Source: Ustilago trichophora (lineage: Eukaryota > Basidiomycota > Ustilaginomycetes > Ustilaginales > Ustilaginaceae). From it: a DNA stretch of 64,000 bases. Made by a program: the position numbers and the translations under genes. A model generated the notes under the pieces. The model ran no database searches, was not told where the DNA came from, and saw only the letters and a program-made list of their open reading frames with translations. The first letter of the stretch is position 1. Each line of letters begins with the position of its first letter. Of this stretch, positions 29,889 through 40,779 are shown piece by piece. The DNA lies in contig OOIN01000032.1 in NCBI GenBank assembly GCA_900323505.1, positions 124,001 through 188,000 on the forward strand, written 5' to 3'.

Positions 29889-31862
29889 TCAGAAGTCCAT
29901 GGAGTCGCTAATCATTCTTGCCTTTCCGGTCTTGGCCTTGCCTCCTGCATGGGCTCTACCGCCCTTGCCAGCATGAGCCTTACGTCCGTGGTGCTTCTCA
30001 GCTCGACGAGCAGCCTTTGCACGATCGGAAGCGACCAGTTGAGCAATCTTGGAGTCGTCACCGTCGAGTGCGGCCTTTCGTGCAGCACCTCGAGAAGGCT
30101 TGATGCTAGCAGCAGAGGCTGCCTTGGCTGCTTTTCGGTCTTTCTTAGCATCGCCAGCGTTGGAGTCCTCGCCCTCGTCTTCACCCGCATCCTCTTCATC
30201 TTCATCGCTCTCTTCTTCATCGTTGTCTTCTTCCTCTTCGTCGAAAGAGTCGTCGTCCTCGGCATCGGCAACCTCGATCATGCCCTCGGTGGTGCTCAAG
30301 CGCAGAGAGGACATGTACTACAAATTGATCAGAAGAAGTCGATGGTTAATTTGACAGCCCGTTGTGCAAAGACAGATTATAACAGCGCCGCGTCCAGCAC
30401 TTACCTGTTCGAGCTCGCGATCTTGTTTGGAGCCACCAAAACCACTGGCTTTGGCGAGGAGGTCGAGACGCATGTCGCCACCTTCTGTTGTCGTTGAGTT
30501 GGCCTCGTCGACATTCTCGGCCTCTGGCGCAGTTTTGGGCAGCTTGGTCTGCTTTCGTGCATATTCAGGAACGACATCCTGGAAGCGAGGGAACTCATCC
30601 GAGTGGTACCTGAAACGTTTTCGGAAGAATCTGCGGACGCATTCAACATCTCGTTCAAAGTAGCTGAAGATGCAAAGGACGAGATGAAAACGAGGATTGT
30701 TAGTGATTGCCGTGCTAGAAGCAAGGCTGGTCAACTGATCGATCGGATGTACTTACTATTCCGCGTTCTCGTGGTTGATGGAGACCATCTGTGGGAAGTC
30801 GATCAAGATCGGCTCTACGGTGACATCGTCTCCGAGATGAACCTGGCCTTGGGATGCCGCATCGTCATCTTCAGCTTGCTCTTCGTCCTCGGAATCGTCT
30901 TCCTCTTCCTCTTCCGACGCATCTTCATCTGCTGTTTGCAACGACGCTGAAGCGACCAAGCGTTCAAAACCCTTTCCACGCTCAATCTGCTGACCCTCAG
31001 CCAGATCAGCCTCGAGCCCGGCGTCTTGCTGCTGTTGCCGCGCATCAACCTGCTCACGTCGATTTATGCTGCTCGGTTGCGCGTCCTTAACTGGTGGAGC
31101 CCTTCCGGAGTCAGACTCATATTCGTCATCGCTTGGATTTGTGACTTCTCGGATGAGCAAGTTGAATTCGTTGAAGTCACCGTGAATGAGACCTGCTTTT
31201 GCAAGACGAACGATGAGCTTCATGAGGGCAGAGTAGAGAAGCGGGATCTGGTCTGCTGGTAGTACGGCGATCTGGCGAAGTGGGAAAGCATCGATGTAGG
31301 ACATGACGATGCAGTGACGGGCTTGGTCGATAGGCTGAGGAACAGGGAAGCCGTGCTCGTAAAGGATCTTCATGAAAGCGTACTCCTTGGCAGCGGCCAA
31401 GCGACTCATGTACATCCAGCTGGCGCTCTTGCGCTTTCCCATGTAGTCACGCTTCTCTTTGATCGCACGGAAACTGATACGACCGAGACGATGGATCTTG
31501 AGAACCCTCTGCTCCTGGTCGGGTGAGGAGACGATCATGATGTCACTCTCCTTTCCGACACCAATACGCCTGCCGACGGCAGCTACGCTGTCACGTTTAG
31601 AGAATGCACGCAGGGCAAGGTAGTCGTATCCACCATATGTGAGTCGGTAACCGTCGTACTTAGTGTTCTGTACACGGGCGATGAGGTTGCGCTTTGCGAG
31701 CGATCCGAGTAGCTTGTTGATACCAGAGTGGTGAAGGCCGCAAATCTGGGCAGCGAGCGTCGAGGGGACGACTTCGTGATTCTTGGAGCCCATCTCGACT
31801 GCAGTCAGGACTCGAAACTCCTGACTGGAGATGTAGCGCAAATCTGTGGCATCTAGCCTCAT
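29889..31862 (-). CDS. RIO2: Atypical protein kinase/ATPase RIO2
   Basis: Three exons: 30757-31862, 30405-30663 and 29889-30317. Introns are 93 and 87 bp with GTAAGT donors; the product is 597 aa. An N-terminal winged helix (1-90) precedes the RIO domain: ATP loop GVGKESD (101-107), Lys122 in VLKIHRLGR, catalytic IHGDFNEFN with Asp229, and metal-binding Asp355 in LIDFPQM. The first splice restores NHENAEYYFERDV, a conserved RIO2 sequence. The C-terminal exon is acidic then basic. RIO2 acts in cytoplasmic maturation of pre-40S ribosomes. Oddity: about 110 mostly acidic/Gln-rich residues (243-348) are inserted between the catalytic loop and the DFP motif, making the protein much longer than yeast Rio2 (425 aa). 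Confidence 0.95.
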
Positions 31863-32559
31863 GGTGGCTGGTTCGTATGTGGGAAGCTAACGAAGATGTA
31901 GCTGTCCAAAGGGGGTATACAGGATGATGAAGATTGTTGTGGTGGAAAGAAGAGTGTTGCCCGACACCGTGTGCAGCAGCGTGGTGTTAGAAGAATATGA
32001 AATTTTCTGAATTCGAGCAGGACCCTGAGCAAGTGAGTCTTCTGGGATTTTTTTTTTCCGCCGTTTGAGTTACTCCACAAAAGGTCGCTCGAATACATAA
32101 CTGTTAAGTTGAATTGTCGCACAAATTGTCGATTATGGGCGATTGCGAATCGCTTCTGAAAGAAAAAAAGGGCACAGTGTGCGGGGTTGAAAACAACGTG
32201 TTGCAGCGTCTCGACAGTCAAATGACGATGTCCACACACAAAGAATCCAGGGGCAGACGACGGCGAAGCGAGAGGGTTCAGCTTTATCGGGCTCTGCGTC
32301 TGCGTCTCAATCTGCGTCTCAATCTCAGTCTGGGCCTGCATCTGCTGCAAATTCGCAACTCCACATGCAGTCGAGGCAGTCGGGCAGTCCATTATCCAAA
32401 ATACGGCAGTTCCGGTGAACTGGACCAGCTACACTACGCCCAAAGCTCAGTTTGTTGATAGCATAGCATAGCATCCATCGCACCATCGCATCCCTTTGCC
32501 AAAGCACAACCATCACTCTAAACCTCAACGCAAGATATTCTCGGCTCTTTGACACAATT
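31863..32559. promoter_or_regulatory. Divergent intergenic region RIO2 / NPC2-like gene
   Basis: 697 bp between two start codons. It contains a short T run (32049-32057) and CTGCGTCTCAATCTGCGTCT repeats near 32295-32325. Nothing coding was recognised. Confidence 0.5.
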
Positions 32560-33246
32560 ATGCACGCTAGATTCGTCGCCGTCACTCTGGCATCACTCTC
32601 CTTCGCCTCCCAGGCTCTGGCTTGGGGCTGCATTGGCCAGGACTGCAACCAGGCCGCCAACCAGATCTCATTCTCGGCTCCCGAGCCCGCGAGCTACAAT
32701 GACAAGAGCAAAGCATCTGCTTGGGACCCTGCTCCGGGACAGGGCTGGCAGTGGGCAAGCTGCGGAACCGGTGAGGAGGTCGTAGCCGTAGACAGCATCG
32801 TCGTCAGCCCTGACCCGCCTGTTCCTGGTCAGAACCTTACAATTCGTGCCAAGGGTACCATCAAAGATGAGGTTAGCGTGAGTATTGAAATGACAAGTTC
32901 AGCAAGTACATCCAGCAACTGACAGCTGATTGATCAACCGACTCTTTTCTTTTTCCACGAATTGGTCTTTTGCTTTACACAGGATGGAACCTTTGCTGAT
33001 GTCGTAGTCAAGCTTGGTCTCATCAGACTTCTGGCTCGTCGATTCGATGTTTGCGAAACAGCAAGATCCAACAACGCCGATCTCCAGTGCCCACTTTCTG
33101 CTGGCGAGTACGAGCTTGAGCACACCGTTGCTTTGCCCCGAGAGATCCCACCCGGAAAGTTCAACGTTCACGTCACTGGTGAGAACCAGGATGGCTCCAA
33201 TCTGCTCTGCCTCGATCTCAGCATCCAGTTTGGCTTCCGTCGTTGA
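32560..33246 (+). CDS. NPC2: NPC2/ML-domain lipid (sterol or PG/PI) transfer protein
   Basis: Two exons, 32560-32877 and 32983-33246. The 105-bp intron has a GTGAGT donor and an ACACAG acceptor, phase 0, giving 193 aa. A clear signal peptide (MHARFVAVTLASLSFASQAL) is followed by a mature ML domain: SCGTGEEVVAVDSIVVSPDP, GQNLTIRAKGTI with an N-glycosylation site, DVVVKLGLIRLLARRFDVCE, and CPLSAGEYELEHTVALPREI ending FNVHVTGE. This matches fungal Npc2 proteins, which carry sterols or anionic phospholipids in the vacuolar lumen. The conserved cysteines (SCG, VCE, QCP, LLC) are present. Identification is strong; the preferred lipid cannot be read from sequence. Confidence 0.93.
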
Positions 33247-33680
33247 ACACATGCTGCACAATTTGCATCTTCCCCTTCAGCTCGTCTCTAAATGCTCCAC
33301 TACATCGTGCCAAACATATACACCATCTCTTATGCAAACAGTGGCCCAGCTCGGCAGCAATCAATGCAATGTTTCGTTCTCTCTCGTCATTCGTGCTTGT
33401 CAAATTCTGATTGTGCAGCTGCGCTAAGCCATAGTTCCTCCGAAGGCATGACTAGCCGCAATGACGATCACGCACAATGCGCACGAGCCGAGCGTGGTTT
33501 AAATGTTCAATGCGTTGCGATTTCGAATGAAAGTGGAGTGTCGATAACAGATGAGCGGGCCCGGTAAAGATAGATTGAAAAGTGGTACAAGACATGATTT
33601 ACGGGCAACATGAACAGTCGAGAGCGGTGAGGAATAGCGGATGCAGATGGGGTCATGGGAGGAAGCGCCAATGAAACTCA

Positions 33681-35582
33681 TTACTTGAATGTGATCAGAG
33701 CAAGGCCGACCTGCGTGCCGATGGTTGCCTCAGCATTCTTGGGAATGACGCTTGGCTTGTTGGGCGAATCCCACCATGTTCGACCGCGGGTCAAGCGATT
33801 GATCCAGCCGAAGCTGTCTTCATCAATGGCAAAGCGGTGGACGCCACGTTCGCCCTCGACGCCATCGTGAGAGCCAGGCCCACGGTAGCGCGAATGCGTT
33901 GCACCGCGCAGCTCCCACTTGCCCTGAAATTCGGGGTGCAGAGAGACGGCAACAGATGCGACCTCGCTCGAGGCACGGCAGCGAAGGGGCACCTCGCGTC
34001 GATGCTCGACAAAGTCAAGCTGGATCGAGCCAGTCGCTGACTGCGCGTCAACTGTCACGAGATCCGTCTTTCCAAGACCAGGTGCGTCGAGCCTGGCAAG
34101 ATCAGGCTTCTCGACAGCAATGCCTGCCTCGATTCTACCCGTTTGCGAACGCAAAGAAAGGGTGTGGTTGACGTTGAAGACCGCGCTGTCTGCGATGATG
34201 CCTCCGTTGAGCGACTCTGAACGCAGGGTGGTAGCGCGGAGACTGGTGTGCTGTCCAACGCGAATGTGACCGTTAGTGGTCTGAAGCGTGAGATCGTATG
34301 CGGCTTCAAGCTTGGAGTCCTGGTCGATGTCGAGGTGACCATTGACCGTCTTGAATTCCAACGATTGAGCCTCAAACGATCCTCCAATGTGGAGCTTGCC
34401 GACAGTCGTGGTCAGATGAACATCGGCAATGGCGCGAATGGAAGAGGAGTGCAGCTTGCCCACTTGGGTTCGCGCATGCAACTTGCCAAAGTAGAAGTCG
34501 GGCCTGGATGGAGCGCCGCGCCCGTGCAGACTCTTGGCACCGAATGATCTTTTGGACGCCGGCGATGGCTGGAAGAGGTCGATGTTGGAAGCACCTGCAT
34601 CGACGGAAAGCGTAGGAATGTTGACGCGAGGTGGAATGATGACCTTGACATCAAAGATAAGCGGGCTCTGATCAGCCGCAACTGCCTTAGCGTAAGTCAG
34701 AATCTCGAGACCCTCGTCATAGAGACCGCGCTTCATCTTGGCGACTAGACTGGTGTCGAAGAGCTTCTTGTAAGCCTCATCGTAGCGAGCCGTGATTTCA
34801 ACTTTAACAAGATCCTTCTCGGCGGCAGGAACGTCGTCAGTCTGGTGCACCACAATGATGGTTCCAGGAGCACTGCCAGCAGGTTGGGGTCGATCGTCTC
34901 GGATAGGATCGACATCGACAAAGATGGACTCTGTCGAGGCAAAGCTATCCTTGGCCTTGTTGGGGTTGAGATAGAAGCTCGAGGATTCAGTGCACTGAAC
35001 TCTGTTTGTGCCCTTGATGGAAGCACAACTGTGCCATTGCCATTTTGCCTCTTCAACGATGTGTCCATCTTCGTGAAGCGGTGCTGGCTTGGTGTCGGGG
35101 ATGTGAGAGTAATCCCAGTCCTGATGGAGACCGCTGCCGATGTTGTCCATTGCACCTTGGGATAGGGAAGGGCCGGTAAAGAGGACGAGAATCCAGAGGC
35201 CGATGATGAAGACACTAGCCTGTGCAAATCGATTGGAAGGCCAGCAGCGCATCGCGCCCTTATAGCAGCCAGAGAAGGCGGTGGAGAAGGTCAAAAGTTC
35301 ACCAGAGCTGGTGCGTGGGAAGCAAGCTTGAATGTGCTCTTTGGTGGTACGAGAAATGGAGAACCAAGCAGTTGGGTTCCACCTAGATCGCGAGCGTGCG
35401 TCAACACGGATGGTATCGTCGTAGGATGGCGGCAGAGGCGGATATTTGGGCGAAGAAGGGTCGGCGGCAGGTTGTTCTTCAGCGAGACTGTCATCGATGG
35501 CGAAACGGTTGTCGAGCTCAGCTGCATCGCCGTCGAGCAAAGGCTGCTGGTCTCGGTCTAAGGAGTGACGTGTCCTGTCCAT
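33681..35582 (-). CDS. Type II membrane protein with DUF4097-like beta-solenoid ectodomain
   Basis: A 633-aa, intronless protein from ATG 35582 (MDRTRHSLDRDQQPLLDG). The cytoplasmic head is polar, with PPLPPSYDD (48-56), a PPxY motif of the kind bound by Nedd4/Rsp5 ubiquitin ligases. A single hydrophobic segment at about 121-139 (QASVFIIGLWILVLFTG) precedes a large ectodomain. Residues about 340-530 show repeating strands such as LTLQTTNGHIRVG, LRSESLNGGIIADSAVF and LSLRSQTGRIEAG, typical of DUF4097 adhesin-like solenoids. Function is unknown. Basidiomycete genomes commonly carry such proteins (recollection, not verified). Orientation across the membrane is inferred from the lack of a signal peptide. 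Confidence 0.75.
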   Translation of the reverse strand: MDRTRHSLDRDQQPLLDGDAAELDNRFAIDDSLAEEQPAADPSSPKYPPLPPSYDDTIRVDARSRSRWNPTAWFSISRTTKEHIQACFPRTSSGELLTFSTAFSGCYKGAMRCWPSNRFAQASVFIIGLWILVLFTGPSLSQGAMDNIGSGLHQDWDYSHIPDTKPAPLHEDGHIVEEAKWQWHSCASIKGTNRVQCTESSSFYLNPNKAKDSFASTESIFVDVDPIRDDRPQPAGSAPGTIIVVHQTDDVPAAEKDLVKVEITARYDEAYKKLFDTSLVAKMKRGLYDEGLEILTYAKAVAADQSPLIFDVKVIIPPRVNIPTLSVDAGASNIDLFQPSPASKRSFGAKSLHGRGAPSRPDFYFGKLHARTQVGKLHSSSIRAIADVHLTTTVGKLHIGGSFEAQSLEFKTVNGHLDIDQDSKLEAAYDLTLQTTNGHIRVGQHTSLRATTLRSESLNGGIIADSAVFNVNHTLSLRSQTGRIEAGIAVEKPDLARLDAPGLGKTDLVTVDAQSATGSIQLDFVEHRREVPLRCRASSEVASVAVSLHPEFQGKWELRGATHSRYRGPGSHDGVEGERGVHRFAIDEDSFGWINRLTRGRTWWDSPNKPSVIPKNAEATIGTQVGLALITFK

Positions 35583-36294
35583 TGTGGCGCGGAGGCTGGC
35601 AAGGGGCCTATCGGTGAAAGCTATGCTTGCACAAAACGAAGTCGGAGAGCAGAGTGGGGAAGAAAAATGATGTAGAGGAAAGGAGAGTGCTGCGACAAGC
35701 GGTCAAAGAGGAGATTACACCACGAGCAGCTGTCGCTGTCAGAGATCGGTTTACCTGCTGTGCGCTCGTGCAGATGTGCGCAGCTTCGACGTGGAGGATG
35801 ATGAGGGGATGGAAGGAAGGATGAGAGGAAACAAGGAAGGACGGACGGACGAAGGTGATGGTGGACGTTGTGGTTCAGGGTTTGAGCTGCAACGGGATTG
35901 AGTCGGAATCTCCCGCCGAAGTTGGCAGCAGCAGCAGCACAAAGAGAGGATTTGTGTGGCGGCGGCAATCTAAAGCTCAGCATTTCACGCAGATAATGCG
36001 CTCTGCTGTGCTCTGCTGTGCTGTTCTGTGCTGTACTGTACATTCACACAGCCAGTCAGCCGAGTCTGTAAGGCACACTCGGACCCTCCCTTGGCGCACC
36101 ATGATCCAACGCCTTAACAAAAATTTAGAATTCTTTTTGCGGAACTCGGATTTCGGGTCTTGTTTGCACCCCGGACTTGTGACATTTCTCCTCGGTTCTT
36201 CTCAAAGACTTCAAGTTCTCCTCCTCGTCAGACCATCTCCTCTGTAGCAATTTACTGTTTGGCCAAATAGAGCAATCGTCGCTCGGTCAAGACT
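35583..36294. promoter_or_regulatory. Divergent intergenic region, DUF4097-like gene / PPR gene
   Basis: 712 bp between two start codons. It includes CTCTGCTGTG repeats and a CTGTACTGTACATTC motif (about 36000-36045) that recurs elsewhere in the window. No coding sequence was recognised. Confidence 0.5.
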
Positions 36295-39036
36295 ATGCTG
36301 CGCATAACCGGCCTCACTGCAGTCAGTGCATCGCGTCGAGCACTACAAGCCGGCGTCCAGCACCAATGCTCAAGGTCAATCGTCAGGAGCTACAGCAATG
36401 CCGAAACTTCTTTCAGCATCTACACGCCCAAGGCAAACCGACAAAAGATTCGCAGGGAAGGCATGGGGACCAAACAGCAGCGTCCAAAACGTTCCACAAG
36501 TCCTCACGCAAGTCAACGTCCCCCACGAAGCTCTCGCTCATCTTCTTCTACGCCTCGAAGCAAGCGTGTCATTGGGCTCCATTCGCCCAGCGTTGGGCAA
36601 TCAGCTCTTTCAGACAACACAAACACCAATCTCATCCATCTACAGAAAGCCATAGATGGTCAGAACATTGCTACAATATGGTCAGCCTGGCAAAATCTCG
36701 GTCGAGACACTCACAAGCTGAGTCGAGGCGAACATAGCAAGCTCTTGCGCCTGTGCTCCACCTACGCTTCCAGCATTCAAGACGCAACCCAAGCCCAGGG
36801 ATGGGCAGCAAGACTGAGTGAATTTGCAACTACAGCATCGCTTACTGGGGATGTTGACCTAATTTGCGGCTACTTCCGCCTGCTGCTAGCAAATGGCCAA
36901 GCCGAGGACGTCATCCACATCTGGGAACAGATCGTCCGCTTAAGACTCGACAACGGGCCCGATTACTCTTCAGAGGAGGCTACAGCAGAGTCATCCACGT
37001 CAGAGACCACGGAATACGAAAAGTTCGTCCGTCTCGATGAGTCCAGGGAAGGCGATCGAGTTGAAGCTCACGACATGGTCTGCCTGGTTGCATTTGCATG
37101 CTTCCATTCCAGCCGGGCATCCGACTTTGTCGAGCTCTTTGAAAAGGTCGAGTTCGGATCACCGTTCCGGCTCTTCTTCAACATGCAACGCGCTAGGCGA
37201 CTTTTTAACTCTATCCCTGCTCACACGTCTCAACCGCCAGGCGCGGCCAGCATCGCGGTGGACTGGAAGACCATGCAATCTAAGTTGTGGGATGTCGAGC
37301 TGGCCCGTGGTCTTTCCTCTGGTTCCGGAGGACCTCAACGGATAGCCCGGCTTCTTGGATCTCTCTTTCAAATGCGACAAGAAGACGAGGCATACCACAT
37401 CTTCCAAACAGCCATGCGAGCTGCTTCATCACCTTCTGCTTGGCTCTCACTCGGAAAACTTGATGGCTCCAAGTCGCCATCGTCATCTCTCAGAGCTCAG
37501 TGGACAGAAAGCTGTTGGTCGGTCTGTCTCTCCAACTTCATCGCTTCCAACCGGAACGACTTGGCCAAGGATGTATGGACCCATTTCCAACAACGCCAAC
37601 TCCGCCCCACATCACGAATCTGGAATGCACTGCTCGACGGCTATGGGCGGGCTAAAAACTACACGGCTGCCTCGCAGACCTGGTCGACAGCGGTCGAGTC
37701 AGCCAGCACTGGTCCCTCCTCGACAATACTTCCCGACGAGCAAATGTACACGACCATGATCAACATCCACTTCCGAGCCAAAAAGGTCGAAGAAGCGCTG
37801 GCGTTGCTTTCCGACATGAAGGCACAGAGCACTCGACATGGCGGCAAGCTCCAGGTGCAGGCTGAGACATTCAACGCTGTTTTGCACGGGCTTTTCTTCA
37901 ACGGAAGACAAGCTCAAGCCCAAGAACTCTTGGATGAGATGCTCTCCAAGGGCCCAGCACCCAATATTGGCACCGTCAACACATTTCTCCGTGCTTATGC
38001 CAGAGTGGGAGACCTGCAATCATTAGCTTCGACGCTACGTCTAGCCGATAAGCTCAAACTTACTCCGGACGTAGTCACATTCACAACGCTCCTCGACGCG
38101 TTGCTCCGCAAGGGAGGTCAATCAGCCACAAATTCGGTGGTCAAGACGCTCGATATCATGTCTAACCTGGGCGTGCAGCCAAACGTGGTGACTTATACGG
38201 CCATGATCAAGGCGTGTCTGGTGGGTGCCGAAGCGGCACAGTTGGACATGGCCTCGCAGAGCATGCTTGGTGATACGACTGGTCGAGGTCGACGACAACA
38301 GCAACAACAACAAGACCAAATGTCTTCGAATGATGTGCGCATCGAAGCAGCTTTGGAGCTACTCGACAGGATGGTAGAGGCGAAGGTGGCACCCTCTGAA
38401 ATCACGTACACCGCTCTGATCGGAGGATGTCTTCAGAATCCTGATGCCGTCGCACATGCATTTGAGACGGAATCCGTCGCTCGTCATTACTGCATCCCGC
38501 CTAAACCTCTGCAACGCCTCGGAGAGACAGCAGAAATCGTTCAGCGATGGACACGTGAATCACCGGATGTCTCCCTCTCACTGCTCCTTCTCGAACCCAT
38601 GAAAAGCAGAGGCCTGCCTCCATCAGCAACAACCTTTCGCTACCTCATCGAAGGGCTTTGCAGCACACGCACCGATCAAGCGGCTTTCACGCGGTCTATG
38701 GATCTCATCGATGACATGCTGCTTCGATCCCCGCTCTCAGAACCACACCGGCAGTTGGGACCGTTCGCGTCAAGTGTGTTGAAAGGCAAAGACGTCCATC
38801 CACCATCCATGTATGCGCCCAGCCATAGGTCGTGGATCACCATTTTCAGCTCTCTCCTCGACCGACTCGAAAACGGACCACGGGACAAGATGGCTACCAC
38901 AACCTGCGCTAGGGCGTTGGCCACGGCCATCCGGCTGGTGCGCGAGATGGGTTCTTTGTCTGGCACTGAAGGCGGCATGTCGCTCTCTCGTTTGGTGGAG
39001 CGAGCTGCTTCGCTCATCACCAGGCATCTTCGCTGA
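36295..39036 (+). CDS. Mitochondrial pentatricopeptide-repeat (PPR) protein
   Basis: A 913-aa, intronless protein from ATG 36295. The N-terminus MLRITGLTAVSASRRALQAG is an Arg-rich amphipathic presequence. From about residue 435 onward degenerate 35-residue helical pairs appear: RIWNALLDGYGRAKNYTAAS, MYTTMINIHFRAKKVEEALA, TFNAVLHGLFFNGRQAQAQE, TVNTFLRAYARVGDLQSLAS, VTFTTLLDALLRKGG and VTYTAMIKACL. These are classical PPR motifs. A poly-Gln patch interrupts one repeat. Fungal proteins of this type bind organellar mRNAs, for example as translation activators of respiratory subunits. The specific target is not evident. The stop lies 110 bp from the convergent VPS20 stop. Confidence 0.9.
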   Translation: MLRITGLTAVSASRRALQAGVQHQCSRSIVRSYSNAETSFSIYTPKANRQKIRREGMGTKQQRPKRSTSPHASQRPPRSSRSSSSTPRSKRVIGLHSPSVGQSALSDNTNTNLIHLQKAIDGQNIATIWSAWQNLGRDTHKLSRGEHSKLLRLCSTYASSIQDATQAQGWAARLSEFATTASLTGDVDLICGYFRLLLANGQAEDVIHIWEQIVRLRLDNGPDYSSEEATAESSTSETTEYEKFVRLDESREGDRVEAHDMVCLVAFACFHSSRASDFVELFEKVEFGSPFRLFFNMQRARRLFNSIPAHTSQPPGAASIAVDWKTMQSKLWDVELARGLSSGSGGPQRIARLLGSLFQMRQEDEAYHIFQTAMRAASSPSAWLSLGKLDGSKSPSSSLRAQWTESCWSVCLSNFIASNRNDLAKDVWTHFQQRQLRPTSRIWNALLDGYGRAKNYTAASQTWSTAVESASTGPSSTILPDEQMYTTMINIHFRAKKVEEALALLSDMKAQSTRHGGKLQVQAETFNAVLHGLFFNGRQAQAQELLDEMLSKGPAPNIGTVNTFLRAYARVGDLQSLASTLRLADKLKLTPDVVTFTTLLDALLRKGGQSATNSVVKTLDIMSNLGVQPNVVTYTAMIKACLVGAEAAQLDMASQSMLGDTTGRGRRQQQQQQDQMSSNDVRIEAALELLDRMVEAKVAPSEITYTALIGGCLQNPDAVAHAFETESVARHYCIPPKPLQRLGETAEIVQRWTRESPDVSLSLLLLEPMKSRGLPPSATTFRYLIEGLCSTRTDQAAFTRSMDLIDDMLLRSPLSEPHRQLGPFASSVLKGKDVHPPSMYAPSHRSWITIFSSLLDRLENGPRDKMATTTCARALATAIRLVREMGSLSGTEGGMSLSRLVERAASLITRHLR

Positions 39037-39145
39037 GATTTTGGCGGACAAGCCAACAAAATGCAATGGATTTGCCATTCCATGCGATGCAAGACCCAAA
39101 AAAAAGTGTGTGATGTGAGATGTGCGATGCGTAACGTGTGCGTGA

Positions 39146-40166
39146 CTATGCAAGCACAGCTTGCCTCTCTGCTGCGGCAAGTTGTGCTTTTTGCGGCTGT
39201 GGTTCGGGCTGAGCTTCTTCTTGCGAGATGGGCTCGGTCTGTGGTGCTGATGGTAGAATGACGGTTTGTCGGGGTTCGTCGGTGCGGATACCAGCTTCGC
39301 GCTCGAGTGCTTCGAATTCGGACTGGACGGCGTCTTCTTCTTCTGCAGTCATTTGGGTCGCCAGCATCTCGTCGATCTCCTGCGAGAGCGATGCACAATG
39401 TCAACGAGATTTGTGTCAGCGAAGAAGTACTCATGACGAAAGTCTTTGTGACCAAGTGACGCAATTCTTTGTGATAAGGTGGCGCCTACTCACCCTCTGG
39501 TACGCTTGGGCCTCAGCTGTTTCCTCGAGCAGCCTCTCGACCGACTCTGGATTCAATTCTTTGTGAATCTCTTTGAGCACGGCGTTACCCTGCTGTAGGC
39601 CAAGCATGACGCTTTGTTGTATTTGCGAGAACTCGATCGAAGACACCTGTTACAGGGAGAAAGATGAGGACCCCCGATCAGCATTTGTGCAATCATGAAC
39701 TTCTTGAAGAACAAACAGGAGGGAGATTGTGCACTTACAAGGCCTTCTAATGTCTCGAGTTGCGAATCTGTCTTCTGTATCAAGCTCTCCTGGTACTTCC
39801 TCCTCCTCAATGCTGTCAGTGCTTTGGTCTTGTCGCCTTTCGCGAGGCACTGTCGAGCAATCTCATGTTCGCGATCGAGGATCACTTGGATCTGCAGTGG
39901 GTAAGAATGGGTAATGTACTTGGTCAGCAAAGGCATGATCCTTCTAGCATACGAGCGTGGATGCGAGGAGCGCTCACCTTCTTCTGGTACTGCTTGATAC
40001 GGTCTCGCTGAAGTTTCAAGCTGCAGTGGGGAGCAGAGTAGAGATGAAGCAATACGCTCTGTCAGTCTGGTGCTCTTCGCGATGTAGGTTTGATCGCTTC
40101 GACTTACTCGAGAACCGCCCGGTCGTGCGGGGTGATCTTGGGTCCCTTGGAGCTGGTCGCGCCCAT
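39146..40166 (-). CDS. VPS20: ESCRT-III subunit Vps20 (CHMP6)
   Basis: Five exons: 40108-40166, 39978-40020, 39739-39891, 39494-39646 and 39146-39379. All four introns have GTAAGT/GTGAG donors and AG acceptors, and the sum is 642 nt for 213 aa. The protein starts MGATSSKGPKIT, with Gly2 fitting N-myristoylation as in Vps20. Then come DRAVLDLKLQRDRIKQYQKK, ALTALRRRKYQESLIQKTDS, SSIEFSQIQQSVMLGLQQGN and LLEETAEAQAYQREIDEML, matching the Snf7-domain helices of CHMP6. It nucleates Snf7 polymerisation on endosomes downstream of ESCRT-II. The tail is Gln/Glu/Pro/Ala-rich. Length agrees with yeast Vps20 (221 aa). It is the most intron-rich gene in this window. Confidence 0.94.
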
Positions 40167-40779
40167 CTTGCCTGCCTAGTTTCGTGCTGATTGTGACAGC
40201 GAGGGCTTTACCGGGGTAGCTGTATAATTATGATGAGTTGATTTGCAACTTCTGCGACAAATCAAAGCGACAAGGCGAGGTGCAGGTCGTCGATGCTTCC
40301 AGACGATGATGATCAACGGCAATGAAGGTGAAATCTCAGGGTCACGCGGCCATCGGCTAAATGGCAAAATGTGGAGTTGGACTCAGCAAACGCGTGATTG
40401 CATGTCTGTTCTTCTGCTGCAGCCAAATCACGCTTTGAATCCCTATCTCATCTTCACCAAGAAGCCTTGTCTCTGGCCATCGTAGCCGGACCCTGCTTTC
40501 GGCAAGGCCCATTGAGATATCCGACATTCCAGCTTCGTTTACAATCCCAGATGGGCTGGAATCCAAGCGAGGCGATAAGAAGACAAATACACAAGACACA
40601 GGCGGAAAATCAACGAGAAAGATGCAAAGTGCATCGAGTCCATGAAGAGATGCCCGGAACGATACAAATACAAGAAAGGTATGCTGATGATAAAAAAGAT
40701 GTGTGTGCTATGAATGCTAATATTGTTCATGAAGGTCGTGAGATAACGTGATATAGAGTCATCATGGTCAGAACTTCAC
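40167..40779. other. Intergenic region left of VPS20 start
   Basis: 613 bp holding the VPS20 promoter and the 3' flank of the next leftward gene. No supported gene; short overlapping frames show no family resemblance. Confidence 0.5.
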
